A stretch of DNA of 64,000 bases. Source: an uncultured Bacteroidales bacterium. Its GTDB lineage: Bacteria > Bacteroidota > Bacteroidia > Bacteroidales > Muribaculaceae. The position numbers and the translations under genes are program-made. Below, piece after piece: positions 36,784-46,220 of this stretch. The first letter of the stretch is position 1, and each line of letters begins with the position of its first letter. The stretch is from contig CADCFN010000001.1 in assembly GCA_902800715.1 (NCBI GenBank), positions 124,001-188,000 of the forward strand. Reading direction: 5' to 3'. The notes under the pieces are model-generated. The model saw only the letters and a program-made list of their open reading frames with translations. It did not search any database and was not told the DNA's origin.

Positions 36784-39700
36784 TTAATTCTTGCTCTTGG
36801 TACTCTTGGCACCCTTCTTCTTGCCATTGTCGGTACTGGAGTTGGTTGTCGAGTTGGCATTGCCGCCTTTCCACTTGTTCAGACGGCTTTCCACCTCACT
36901 GAAGATGTCCTTCTCCTTGCCGGGATAATTGTTCTTAACACTCTGCAGGTATTCCCGGGCCTGAGCCACATTACCCTGCTTGTAGTAGACATCGGCAAGG
37001 GTGATGAAGCTCTTAGCCAGCCAGTAGTTGTGAGTCGTGCCGGCGTCAATCAGAGCGTTGACTGTCTGCTCGGCGCCCTTGTAGTTGCCCATCTCATACT
37101 GCATGCGCGACAGCTCATAGGAGGCCTGTGCGCCACACTCGTGATTGGGGTCCTTAGCCAAAGTGCGGAACAAGGTCTCGGCATCCTTGGTGTTGCCCAC
37201 CTGGGCAAACGAGAGTGCGCGGTCGAGCGTCACTTCTTTCTCCTCGTTGATGGTGAGTCCACCACGGTCCAGCAGGATGCCTGAGATGTTCTTCACCTCA
37301 TTCCAGTTGCCCATCTGCTTGGCAACACGCATGGCACCCAGTTGCGCCAACGTGCGGTTGTCCTCGCTGGTGGCACGCTCGGCAAGGTCCTTGTAGCTGC
37401 GCAAAGCATCCTCATACTTGCCCTGACGAGCGAAAATGTCGCTGCGCATGGCGAGGGCATCCTGTGCATAGGACGCGTCACCACCGCCTTTCAGCGCCTC
37501 GTCGATAGCGGCCAGCGCCTCGTTATAGTTGCCCTTGCCATAGTGATAGCGGGCAATGTAGTATTTTGCCTTGGCGGTATAGGCACCACCGGGATAGTCC
37601 TTGAGGTACTGCTGCATCTTGTCGATGCTGGGACGGGCGTCGATAGCAGCCTTCTCGGCGGCTTCAAAGGTGAGCCTCTCCACCTCGTTAACATCAATCT
37701 TGGGCGCATTGGGAACGCTGTTCAAGAACTTGCCGAACTCAGCCAACTCACCGCGGTCGGCATAGATGAGTTTCAAGTCCTCGGCGGCTGCCTGTGCCTC
37801 GTCGCTGGTGGGATACTGGCGGATGACCTTCTTGTAGGCCTCGATAGCGGCATCCTCTTTGCCCATGCCCTTGTTGACCAATGCCGTCTGCAAGAGTCCC
37901 TTGCGTGCCTCAACACTCTTAGGATAGTTCTTCAGCAGCGTGGAATAGGTCTCCAGCGCATCATTGTTCTTGCCAAGCAGAGCCTGGGCATTTCCCTTTT
38001 CGAGCATAGCCTGCGGTGCAAGGTCACTCTTGGGATAAGCCTTGATGAGCGCATCCATCTGGGCAATTTCATCGGCATACTGGTGGCCAAGTCCCATCAT
38101 GATACCTTTCTGGTACATCGAGTAGTCACCGCTCGTGTTCTTGTCAAGCTTCAACGCCTGGTCATAAGAAGCCTGTGCGCCACCGAAGTCCTTCAAGTAG
38201 TACTGTGCCTGGCCAATACCCTGATAGGCGCTTGCTGCCAGGTCATTAGTCAGCTGCTTACTGTTGATGGCATTCTGGAAGGCGGTCTTGGCCTCGGAAT
38301 AGCGGTTCTGGTTCAACAGGCTATAACCAAGGTTGTACTGAGCCAAACCGTAGTTTTCATCGCCCTTATTGACCGATTTCACATACTCCTGCTGTTGCTT
38401 GGCAGCCTCCTTGTAGTTGCCAGCACGGTACTGCGTCTCGGCAAGCCACAGACGGCTCTCATTGAGGGCGGTCTTGTCATAGTTGCCCACATCGATAGCC
38501 TGCTTGAAGTAGTTGGCGGCATCCTGATTACGGTTGGCGGCCAATGCCTGGACACCCAGATTGTACAGCACGTTCTGCTTGGCGGCAAGCACCTTAGCGC
38601 CCGGCTTCTTGATGCGGTTGATGCTGGTGAGGGCACGCTGGTAGTCGGTGGTTCCCATATAGGCATCCACAAGATAGCCTTCCACATTGTCTTTATAGCG
38701 CGAGTTGGGATACTCATTGAGGAAGTCCTCGAACATGTCGATGCTCTTGTCGAACGGTGTGCGAGCGCCCTTGCTCAGGCCCACAGCATAGTTATAGTAG
38801 GCAGTTTCCTTGACATCGCGGTCACAGTTCATCATCGCTGCCTGCTGGAATGCCATGTTGGCACCATTGATATCGCCCAGCTGACGCTTGGCCTGTCCCA
38901 TATAGAGATAAGCACTCTGGGAAAGGGCGTCACTGCCCTCAAGCACGTAGAGCATGTCGTTGACCACAGCCTGATAGTTCCCGTCACGATAGTCAAGCAC
39001 GCCCATCGTATAGGCCGCTGTGCGGTAAGGCTCGCCCTCGGGATTGTCCATATAACGGCGCAGGTAGGTGCGTGCCTCGGCATCGTTGTTCAGATGATAG
39101 TAGCTCTCACCCAAAAGGCGGTTGAGCTCGGCATCAAAATAGTCGTTCTGATGCTGGGCGAGCAGGCCTTTACCCTTCTCGATGACATCGCGGTATTTCT
39201 TCTTGTTGTAATCAATCTGTGTGAGATAGTACTGGGACTGGAAACCCAATTCGCTGTCCTGGGGCAGACGGCTGAACTTGGCTTGAGCCTCATCGTAATT
39301 GCCCAGGGCATAATCCAGATAAGCCTTATAGAACTCGCTGGCACCACCATAGCGGGCTGTATGCTCCAGTTCATAGTACTGGCGCTCGGCCTCGCGGTAG
39401 TTGCCCAAGCGCAGGTTACAGTAGGCTCGGCGGTACTCCAGGTCCTCGTCACTGTCAAGGTCCAGCGAGCGGTTGCGCACCAGTGAATAGGCATTCAAGG
39501 CGCTCTCCCACTGTCCGCGATAGAAGAAATAATTGCCCGCCTTGAGCAAAGCCTGCACGCCAAGCGGTGACGCCGGGTACTGGTTATAGAACTGCAACAG
39601 TGCGCCAAGGCTCGACTCCTCGCCACGCTCAAACTTGCTCAGCGCGATGTAGTAGTCGGCCAGTTCACGCATCGATGGGGTACTGGGCAGCTGCTTCATG

Positions 39701-39864
39701 TGTTCCAGCTGGTCGATGGCGCCCACATAGTTGTGTGATTCATACATCTGTCGTCCACGCTCCAGGTAGCCAGCGGCTTCGCTTGACATCACAGCAGGTT
39801 GGCCCACAGCGATAGCGGGAGCCACTACCAGCGCTGACAATAAGACTTTCTTGATCTTTTTCAT
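36784..39864 (-). CDS. Large tetratricopeptide-repeat protein, 1026 aa
   Basis: The ATG at 39864 begins a signal peptide (MKKIKKVLLSALVVAPAIAVGQPA); the longer frame is not supported. Almost the whole mature chain is TPR repeats (for example AYQGIGQAQYYLKDFGGAQASYDQALKL and AKYYIARYHYGKGNYNEALAAIDEAL), 20 or more in number, with a lysine/serine-rich tail (KKKGAKSTKSKN). It should be a long periplasmic superhelix acting as a scaffold. It is followed 28 bases later by the outer-membrane barrel gene. In Bacteroidales this pair (large TPR plus barrel) recurs, as I recall; its role is not known to me. Confidence 0.85.
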   Translation of the reverse strand: MKKIKKVLLSALVVAPAIAVGQPAVMSSEAAGYLERGRQMYESHNYVGAIDQLEHMKQLPSTPSMRELADYYIALSKFERGEESSLGALLQFYNQYPASPLGVQALLKAGNYFFYRGQWESALNAYSLVRNRSLDLDSDEDLEYRRAYCNLRLGNYREAERQYYELEHTARYGGASEFYKAYLDYALGNYDEAQAKFSRLPQDSELGFQSQYYLTQIDYNKKKYRDVIEKGKGLLAQHQNDYFDAELNRLLGESYYHLNNDAEARTYLRRYMDNPEGEPYRTAAYTMGVLDYRDGNYQAVVNDMLYVLEGSDALSQSAYLYMGQAKRQLGDINGANMAFQQAAMMNCDRDVKETAYYNYAVGLSKGARTPFDKSIDMFEDFLNEYPNSRYKDNVEGYLVDAYMGTTDYQRALTSINRIKKPGAKVLAAKQNVLYNLGVQALAANRNQDAANYFKQAIDVGNYDKTALNESRLWLAETQYRAGNYKEAAKQQQEYVKSVNKGDENYGLAQYNLGYSLLNQNRYSEAKTAFQNAINSKQLTNDLAASAYQGIGQAQYYLKDFGGAQASYDQALKLDKNTSGDYSMYQKGIMMGLGHQYADEIAQMDALIKAYPKSDLAPQAMLEKGNAQALLGKNNDALETYSTLLKNYPKSVEARKGLLQTALVNKGMGKEDAAIEAYKKVIRQYPTSDEAQAAAEDLKLIYADRGELAEFGKFLNSVPNAPKIDVNEVERLTFEAAEKAAIDARPSIDKMQQYLKDYPGGAYTAKAKYYIARYHYGKGNYNEALAAIDEALKGGGDASYAQDALAMRSDIFARQGKYEDALRSYKDLAERATSEDNRTLAQLGAMRVAKQMGNWNEVKNISGILLDRGGLTINEEKEVTLDRALSFAQVGNTKDAETLFRTLAKDPNHECGAQASYELSRMQYEMGNYKGAEQTVNALIDAGTTHNYWLAKSFITLADVYYKQGNVAQAREYLQSVKNNYPGKEKDIFSEVESRLNKWKGGNANSTTNSSTDNGKKKGAKSTKSKN

Positions 39865-40180
39865 ATTATCATTTTTCTTGTTGATTGCACGCTCTTCACG
39901 CCACACCTTCAAGGCATGACGTGCCGTTCACATTAATATTAACTGCAAATGTAGCGATAAATTGCCAAACAACACACACGCGGCATCTAAAATATTCCTA
40001 AAAAAGCAAGATAAATGTTGCACATCGTGCAAAAAAACATTTCTAATGAGTTTCAAAACAAGAAAAAACAAGAAAAAACGATTTGTTTTTTGGTATAATG
40101 CAAAAAATAACTACCTTTGCGTGTTTTTTTGGCGAAAAGCCCTAAAACCGGAAGAAATAACTTAATATAAACAACTGTAA
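39865..40180. promoter_or_regulatory. 316-base divergent intergenic region with promoters for the TPR and PpiD-like genes
   Basis: No gene was found here. It carries -7 boxes of both flanking genes: TACATTTG on the minus strand at 39946-39953 for the TPR gene, and TTTG (40089-40092), 19 bases, TACCTTTG (40112-40119) on the plus strand for the PpiD-like gene. The rest is A-rich with runs such as AAAAAACA, and shows no repeat or RNA structure that I can see. Confidence 0.65.
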
Positions 40181-42229
40181 ATGGCTACATTAGAGAAAAT
40201 TAGGCAAAGGAAGAAAATCCTTGCCATTGTAATCGGCGCTGCCCTGCTCGCTTTCATCATCGAGGAAGGTGTTCGCGTCTTGAGCCGTGCAGGCTCTACT
40301 ACCACTGTCGCAAAAGTCGGCAATGAGAAAATTGAATATCACCCCTACCAGCAGCGTCTGGAGATGGCAGCAGCCGCTGACCAGAACGAAGGTCAGCAGA
40401 CTGATCCCGAAATCCGTCGCCAGCAGGTTCTGGATGAGATGATCAATGAGGAACTTCTTAAACAAGAGTTTGAGAAGGTGGGTATCGAAGTCAGCAGCGA
40501 TGAGATCAGCACACTGATGACTAGCGACAAAGCTGCGCCTGCAGTCGTTGAGTTCGCTCAGCAGGTGGGTGCCAAATCTCCCCTCGAGCTCTATGAGTTT
40601 ATCAGCAACCCTGGCAAACAGGGCGTGCAAGAGTCACAGATTGCTGAACTCAAGAATGAATGGAACAAGCTCACCGATGACATCTACAAACAGTACCGCA
40701 CCTACAAGCTGCAAAATCTGGTTGCCGGTTGCTTCCAGGCCAACGACTTGGATCTTGCCCAGATGGCCGAGGAACAGTCCATCACCAATGTAGTGACCTT
40801 CGCCAAGAAGGAATACTCCAGCCTGCCTGACGACAAGTATCCCGTTAGCGATGCTGAAATCCAGGCCGAGTGGGAGAAGATGAAACCCATGTTCAAGAAG
40901 GACGAGGAATACCGCAACATCCACTACATCGCCGTTAACATCCTGCCGAGCCAGGAAGATATCGTCGCTGCACAGAAGATTGCCGACGCTGCTTACATCG
41001 CCCTGCAGAAGGGTCATGGCATCGACTCGGTTCGCCTGTTGGGTACCGTACAGATTGACACGGCCAAGATGCTCCAGAAGGATCTGCCTGCCAAGGTTCG
41101 TGACTTCTTTGCCAACGCCGAGGTGGGCACCACCCGTCGCGACAGCACCGTGGGCAACCACCATGTAATGTACAAGTTGATGAACAAGGAAATGAGTCTT
41201 GACTCTGTCCTGATGTCCTACGTTACCATCCAGGGTGACCGCAAGACCCAGGATGCCGTTCTCCAACAGCTCAACGCTGGCAAGACCCTTGATGAACTCA
41301 AAAAGGCTTATCCCCAGAAGGTAGACGGCAAGCTCAACCAGTGGCAGCGCGCTTACAGCGCTCACGATACCTTGAAGGCCAAGATTGCCAATGCCGGCGA
41401 CGAATACGTCGTGTTCAACCGTGGCGATCAGGGTGCCGTTCTGATGAAGGTGAACGAGAAGAAGGCTCCCAAGATGTTCTACACCCTGGCAACTGTATCC
41501 TATGATGCTTATGCCAGCACCAAGACGAGCGAAGACCTGCGCGACAAGTTCCAGGACTTCCTCAACAAGAACAAGACCATCAAGGACTTTGAGGAGAACG
41601 CAGCCAAGGCTGGTTACAGCGCCAACGAGTTGCTCATCAGCCCCAGCACCGCTCAATTGGGCCAAATCAAGGATACCCGCAAAGTCATCAAGTGGGCGTT
41701 CGACAGCAAGAAAGGCAGTGTTTCGCCCATCTTCAGCGACAACAACGACGTGCTCGTAGCTGCTGCTGTCGACGACATCTACGACCAGGACTACTTGCCC
41801 TACTCCTTCCCCCAGGGCAAGGAAATGCTCACCCAGCGCGTGCGCAACAGCAAGAAGGGTGACGACCTGATGAAGCAGTATCAGGGCAAGGCTAAAGACC
41901 TGCAGGGTTATGCCACAATGATGGGCAACAGCATTGATACCGCTAATGTGGTATTCTCCAATGGTGATCCCAAGATTGAGCCCATGATTGTTGGTCGCAT
42001 CAGCGCTTCCAAGCCTGGTGTTCTGCAAGGCCCCTTCAAGGGTGAGGACGCCGTCTATGTTTACCAGGTGGTTAAGCAGGAAAAAGCCGAGCGTCAGCCC
42101 ACTAAGGAAGAGCTCCAGCGCACCTATGCTCAGCGTCGTGGTGGCCAGTTCTTTGGCAACCCCCGTGTTATGACCAAGATCTTGTCTGGAGCAACCAAGG
42201 TGAAGAAGAACATCATCAAGTTCTTCTAA
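40181..42229 (+). CDS. SurA/PpiD-like membrane-anchored peptidylprolyl isomerase, 682 aa
   Basis: One N-terminal membrane helix (KKILAIVIGAALLAFII) is followed by a SurA_N-type chaperone domain (KVGNEKIEYHPYQQRLEMAAAADQ, then VLDEMINEELLKQEFEKVGI), the pattern of PpiD and SurA. A PPIC (parvulin) domain seems to lie around residues 320-410, and the C-terminal half is again SurA-like. The enzyme would assist folding of outer-membrane and secreted proteins at the periplasmic side of the inner membrane, which matters for the many barrel and type IX clients here. It has its own promoter and terminator. Confidence 0.85.
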   Translation: MATLEKIRQRKKILAIVIGAALLAFIIEEGVRVLSRAGSTTTVAKVGNEKIEYHPYQQRLEMAAAADQNEGQQTDPEIRRQQVLDEMINEELLKQEFEKVGIEVSSDEISTLMTSDKAAPAVVEFAQQVGAKSPLELYEFISNPGKQGVQESQIAELKNEWNKLTDDIYKQYRTYKLQNLVAGCFQANDLDLAQMAEEQSITNVVTFAKKEYSSLPDDKYPVSDAEIQAEWEKMKPMFKKDEEYRNIHYIAVNILPSQEDIVAAQKIADAAYIALQKGHGIDSVRLLGTVQIDTAKMLQKDLPAKVRDFFANAEVGTTRRDSTVGNHHVMYKLMNKEMSLDSVLMSYVTIQGDRKTQDAVLQQLNAGKTLDELKKAYPQKVDGKLNQWQRAYSAHDTLKAKIANAGDEYVVFNRGDQGAVLMKVNEKKAPKMFYTLATVSYDAYASTKTSEDLRDKFQDFLNKNKTIKDFEENAAKAGYSANELLISPSTAQLGQIKDTRKVIKWAFDSKKGSVSPIFSDNNDVLVAAAVDDIYDQDYLPYSFPQGKEMLTQRVRNSKKGDDLMKQYQGKAKDLQGYATMMGNSIDTANVVFSNGDPKIEPMIVGRISASKPGVLQGPFKGEDAVYVYQVVKQEKAERQPTKEELQRTYAQRRGGQFFGNPRVMTKILSGATKVKKNIIKFF

Positions 42230-42267
42230 TGACTCCAACCGACAAGCCTTGTTAAGGCAAATCTCAC

Positions 42268-42305
42268 CAAGTCCCGCAGCACGATGCTCGCGGGACTTGT
42301 TTTTC
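42268..42305 (+). terminator. Rho-independent terminator of the PpiD-like gene
   Basis: A perfect 10-base GC-rich stem (42268-42277 with 42290-42299), 12-base loop, then TTTTTTCTCG, 38 bases after the stop. Confidence 0.85.
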
Positions 42306-42368
42306 TCGTTTTTTGGCTGGTTTGAGCATTTTTACCGCCCAAATTGGGCCTATCTCAAAAAAAAATTC

Positions 42369-42376
42369 TAATTTTG
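42369..42376 (+). promoter_or_regulatory. -7 box for sufE
   Basis: TAATTTTG lies 30 bases upstream of the sufE ATG. A TTG at 42344-42346 is 22 bases further up. Confidence 0.55.
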
Positions 42377-42405
42377 AAGGTTAAAACCAAAACGTCAACT
42401 TTTTA

Positions 42406-42840
42406 ATGTCAACAGTAAACCAACGACAAGACGAAATTATCGAGGAATTTGAGGGTCTGGACGACTGGATGGACCGCTATAGCGTCATCATCGATATGGG
42501 CAACGCCATGCCCGCGCTGGACGAACAGTACAAGACGGCCGACAACCTGATTGACGGCTGCCAGAGTCGTGTGTGGCTGCAGGCCGACTGCATCGATGGC
42601 AAGATGCGCCTGCAGGCCGACAGCGACGCCATCATCGTCAAGGGCATCATCTCGATGCTCGTGCGCGTGCTCGACGGCGCCACGCCCCAGGAGGTACTTG
42701 ATGCCGACCTGTATTTTATCGAGCGCATCGGGCTGCGCGAGCACCTCTCCCCCACCCGCAGCAACGGCCTGCTGGCTATGATCAAGCAAATCCGCGCCTA
42801 TGCCATCGCCTATCAGGCACGCGAGCATTCCGGCTGTTAA
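42406..42840 (+). CDS. sufE: Cysteine desulfuration protein SufE, 144 aa
   Basis: The protein covers the full SufE family: a helical start (RQDEIIEEFEGLDDWMDRYSVIIDMG), then the sulfur-accepting Cys52 in DGCQSRVW, and the typical LREHLSPTRSNGLLAMIKQI end. SufE takes persulfide from the cysteine desulfurase SufS and hands it to the SufBCD scaffold for iron-sulfur cluster assembly. The other suf genes are not in the window. It is 49 bases upstream of the first POT transporter gene; co-transcription is possible. Confidence 0.94.
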   Translation: MSTVNQRQDEIIEEFEGLDDWMDRYSVIIDMGNAMPALDEQYKTADNLIDGCQSRVWLQADCIDGKMRLQADSDAIIVKGIISMLVRVLDGATPQEVLDADLYFIERIGLREHLSPTRSNGLLAMIKQIRAYAIAYQAREHSGC

Positions 42841-42889
42841 CGACGACAATAACATTATTATATATTAACCAATAAACCTAAACAAAGTT

Positions 42890-44476
42890 ATGTTTAAAAA
42901 TCATCCCAAGGGTCTAATCCCCGCCGCATTGAGCAACATGGGAGAGCGCTTCGGCTACTACATCATGAATGCAGTGCTGTTGCTGTTCCTGTGCTCCAAG
43001 TTCGGCCTTGACGAGGGCACATCGGGCGCCATCTATAGCGTCTTCTATGCCGGTATTTATGTATTAAGCTTAGTCGGCGGTTTCATTGCCGACCGCACTC
43101 AGAACTACAAGGGTACCATCCAGTGGGGTCTTGTTATCATGGCTATTGGCTATGTGCTGCTTTCTATCCCTGTTGTCCATTCGGCAGGCAACCACATGTG
43201 GCTGCTCGTGTTCACCTGCGTGGCATTGTTCCTGATTGCCTTCGGTAACGGTCTGTTCAAGGGCAACCTGCAGGCTATCGTAGGTCAGATGTATGACAAT
43301 ATGGAGGCCGATGCCGTCGCTGCCGGCAAGTCTGAGGAAGAAATCAAGTCAATCAAGGATCGTCGCGACTCTGGTTTCCAGATTTTCTACGTGTTCATCA
43401 ACATCGGTGGTCTGATTGCCCCGTTCGTTGCCCCGCTGCTGCGCCAGTGGTGGCTCGGCGTCAAGGGCATGGTGTATGATGCAGGTCTTCCCGCATTGTG
43501 CCACCAGTACCTGAAAGAAGGCGCCAGCATGGCTAGCGATCAGATGACCAACCTCACCGCATTGATGGAGAAGGTAAACCAGGGTGGTCTCGACATGAGC
43601 AACATGGAAGCTGCCTGCAATAGCTACCTTGAGGTGTTCAACACTGGTGTACACTACAGCTTCATCGCATCGGTAGTCGCCATGTTCATCTCGCTGTTCA
43701 TCTTCATTGCCTATAAGAGACTGTTCCCGACTCCCGCCAAGAAGGAGGCTGCTGCAGTCGAGCAGTACTCAGCCGAGGAGAAGAGAGCCATGGCCAAGGA
43801 AATCAAGCAGCGCATGGCAGCGTTGTTCGCTGTGCTGGGTGTGTGCGTATTCTTCTGGCTGTCATTCCACCAGAACGGCCAGTCGCTGTCGGTATTTGCT
43901 CGTGACTATGTCATCACCGACAAGATTGCTCCCGAGATCTGGCAGGCAGTGAATCCTTTCTTTGTTATCTTCTTGACCCCCATCATCATGGCCATCTTTG
44001 CTGCATTGGCAAGGAAAGGTAAGGCTATCTCCACTCCCCGTAAGATTGTCATCGGTATGGCAATCACCGGTCTGGCTTACCTGTTCCTGGTAGTGCTGAG
44101 CATGGCTTATGACTATCCCAATGGTGAGGCATTCCGTGCCATGGGTATTGACCAGCAGGCAGCCATGAAGTCGCAGTGGTGGGTATTGATTGCCACTTAC
44201 TTCTTCCTGACGGTTGCCGAGTTGTTCATCTCGCCGCTGGGTCTGTCATTCGTTTCCAAGATTGCTCCCAAGCACCTGCAGGGTATCTGCCAGGGTCTGT
44301 GGCTGGGTGCCACCGCTCTGGGCAACCTCTTCATCTGGATTGGCCCGGTTATGCTCAACAAGATGCCCAAGCTGTGGATGTGCTGGGCCGTCTTCCTGGT
44401 TATCTGCCTCGTCGCCATGGGCGTCATGTGGGGTATGGTCAACTGGCTGGAGCGTGTTACCGGCGAGAAAGAGTAA
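42890..44476 (+). CDS. POT-family proton-dependent oligopeptide transporter, 528 aa
   Basis: A major facilitator protein with about 12-14 membrane helices. It has the POT signatures GERFGYY at residues 18-24, GNGLFKGNLQAIVGQMY, and DSGFQIFYVFINIGGLIAP, which mark di- and tripeptide symporters. A charged insertion of about 90 residues (TNLTALMEKVNQGG...) follows helix 6. The usual ExxER proton-coupling motif reads NMGER, lacking the first Glu. It is nearly parallel to the next gene (510 aa), so the two form a tandem pair. Substrates could be peptides of different length. Confidence 0.92.
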   Translation: MFKNHPKGLIPAALSNMGERFGYYIMNAVLLLFLCSKFGLDEGTSGAIYSVFYAGIYVLSLVGGFIADRTQNYKGTIQWGLVIMAIGYVLLSIPVVHSAGNHMWLLVFTCVALFLIAFGNGLFKGNLQAIVGQMYDNMEADAVAAGKSEEEIKSIKDRRDSGFQIFYVFINIGGLIAPFVAPLLRQWWLGVKGMVYDAGLPALCHQYLKEGASMASDQMTNLTALMEKVNQGGLDMSNMEAACNSYLEVFNTGVHYSFIASVVAMFISLFIFIAYKRLFPTPAKKEAAAVEQYSAEEKRAMAKEIKQRMAALFAVLGVCVFFWLSFHQNGQSLSVFARDYVITDKIAPEIWQAVNPFFVIFLTPIIMAIFAALARKGKAISTPRKIVIGMAITGLAYLFLVVLSMAYDYPNGEAFRAMGIDQQAAMKSQWWVLIATYFFLTVAELFISPLGLSFVSKIAPKHLQGICQGLWLGATALGNLFIWIGPVMLNKMPKLWMCWAVFLVICLVAMGVMWGMVNWLERVTGEKE

Positions 44477-44504
44477 TCCCGATACACATTATTAATAACT
44501 AATA

Positions 44505-44549
44505 AGAGAATCTGGAAAATCTGGAGTAACTGGATTTTCCAGATTCTCT
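44505..44549 (+). terminator. Perfect 17-base hairpin between the two POT genes
   Basis: A perfect 17-base stem (44505-44521 with 44533-44549) and 11-base loop stand between the tandem POT genes, followed by AAATAAAAAG but no T run. It may partly stop transcription or protect the 3' end of the upstream message rather than end the operon. Confidence 0.55.
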
Positions 44550-44569
44550 AAATAAAAAGACTATCAATT

Positions 44570-46102
44570 ATGTTTGAGAACCAACCTAAAGGACTTTTCG
44601 CGTTGGCATTGGCCAACACAGGCGAACGCTTCGGCTACTACACGATGATTGCCGTGTTCGCCCTGTTCCTGAGGTCAAACTTCGGTTTTGACCCCAAGTG
44701 GGCTGGCGAAATCTATGGCGATTTCCTCATGCTCGTGTACTTCCTGCCCATCGTTGGCGGTTATCTCGCCGACAAGTTCGGTTACGGCAAGATGGTGACC
44801 ATCGGTATCATCATCATGTTCCTGGGTTACCTGCTGCTGTCGGTACCCCTGGGCGGACAAACCGTCGCCATCGTTGCGATGTTGGCAGCTTTGCTGCTCA
44901 TCAGCCTGGGTACAGGTCTGTTCAAGGGCAACCTGCAGGTAATGGTGGGCAACCTCTATGACGACCCGCGCTATGCCAACCAGCGTGACGCCGGTTTCTC
45001 GCTGTTCTACATGGCCATCAACATCGGTGCCCTGTTCGCTCCGACTGCCGCCGTCAAGATTACCGAGTATGCCCAAACGCATCTGGGTTACACCGCTCCC
45101 GGCGAGGCCTATCACTTCGCTTTCATGGTGGCTTGTGCGTCACTGGTGCTCTCGATTGCCATTTACTACCTGACGCGTAGCACCTTCCGTCACACCGAGG
45201 AGACCGGCAAGAAGGCCAAGGCCGCTGCTGCTGCCACTGAGCCCGAATTGAGCAAGGAGGAGACCAAAGCCCGCATCATTGCGCTGCTGCTCGTGTTCGC
45301 CGTGGTTATCTTCTTCTGGATGGCGTTCCACCAGAACGGTCTGTCGCTGACTTATTTTGCCGACGAGTTCACCGCCAAGACCGCATCTGGCGTGCACACC
45401 ATGCCGTTTGACGTTATCAACCTGGTGATGCTTATCCTCATTGTCTATGCCGGTTTCTCGCTGTTCCAGAGCAAGACAGCCAAGGGCAAGGGCATCTCAG
45501 GAGTCATCATCTTGGCAGCCCTGGCCGTGCTGGGTTACAAGTACACCCGCGCCAATGGCACCATCGACATCTCGGCTCCCATTTTCCAGCAGTTCAACCC
45601 GTTCTATGTAGTTGCCTTGACACCCGTGTCGATGGCCATCTTCACCTATCTGGCCAATAAGGGCAAGGAGCCCTCGGCACCGCGCAAGATTGCCTACGGT
45701 ATGCTCGTGGCCGGCGCAGCGTTCTTCATCATGCTGTTCGCCTCACAAGGGCTGCTCACGCCCAACGAACAGGCCGCACTTGCCGACAATGGCGAGCTTG
45801 GACCGCTGGTATCGCCATACTGGCTGATTTCGACCTACCTGGTGCTGACATTCGGTGAGCTATTGCTCTCGCCGATGGGCATCTCGTTTGTCAGCAAGGT
45901 GGCTCCTCCCAAGCTCAAGGGTCTGATGATGGGTGGCTGGTTTGGTGCCACCGCCATCGGCAACAAGCTGGTGAGCGTTGGTGGTTACCTGTGGGGTGAC
46001 CTGCCCTTGTGGGTAGTTTGGACCGTGTTCATCGCCGTCTGCCTCGCCGCCGCCATCTTCATGTTCGCCATGATGAAGCGCCTCGAGAAGGTCGCCAAGT
46101 AA
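44570..46102 (+). CDS. POT-family oligopeptide transporter, second copy, 510 aa
   Basis: Membrane helices and the signatures NTGERFGYYT, GTGLFKGNLQVMVGNLY and DAGFSLFYMAINIGALFAP identify a POT family symporter. It is about 40-50% similar by eye to the preceding gene but lacks its long insertion. The first glutamate of ExxER is again replaced by Asn (NTGER). A C-terminal pair of helices (PLWVVWTVFIAVCLAAAIFMFAMM) closes it. The next feature is the palindromic repeat that precedes the transposase gene. Confidence 0.92.
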   Translation: MFENQPKGLFALALANTGERFGYYTMIAVFALFLRSNFGFDPKWAGEIYGDFLMLVYFLPIVGGYLADKFGYGKMVTIGIIIMFLGYLLLSVPLGGQTVAIVAMLAALLLISLGTGLFKGNLQVMVGNLYDDPRYANQRDAGFSLFYMAINIGALFAPTAAVKITEYAQTHLGYTAPGEAYHFAFMVACASLVLSIAIYYLTRSTFRHTEETGKKAKAAAAATEPELSKEETKARIIALLLVFAVVIFFWMAFHQNGLSLTYFADEFTAKTASGVHTMPFDVINLVMLILIVYAGFSLFQSKTAKGKGISGVIILAALAVLGYKYTRANGTIDISAPIFQQFNPFYVVALTPVSMAIFTYLANKGKEPSAPRKIAYGMLVAGAAFFIMLFASQGLLTPNEQAALADNGELGPLVSPYWLISTYLVLTFGELLLSPMGISFVSKVAPPKLKGLMMGGWFGATAIGNKLVSVGGYLWGDLPLWVVWTVFIAVCLAAAIFMFAMMKRLEKVAK

Positions 46103-46115
46103 TCCCCCTTAACAA

Positions 46116-46207
46116 CGAGCCACAGGCTCGCAATACCCCGACGGCCTAACCGCCCAGCGGTTGCAACGGCCTCCCGTTCGGGTATTGCGAGCCTGCGGCT
46201 CGCTTAA
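46116..46207 (+). repeat. REP-like palindromic element, left copy
   Basis: The 92 bases differ from the copy at 47196-47287 at a single place (46190 A versus 47270 G). The outer arms form a 23-base stem with one mismatch (46116-46138 with 46180-46202). The centre contains a small hairpin (AACCG/CGGTT) and two copies of ACGGCCT. The unit ends 13 bases before the transposase gene and lies in the same direction as its partner. Confidence 0.85.
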
Positions 46208-46220
46208 AAATTGACAAGAA

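Noticed and set aside
37342-39486. 714-residue plus-strand frame
   Set aside because: Antisense shadow of the TPR gene; its length comes from the repetitive codon pattern of the TPR repeats.
40634-42238. 534-residue minus-strand frame
   Set aside because: Antisense to the PpiD/SurA-like gene, with no promoter or family motif.
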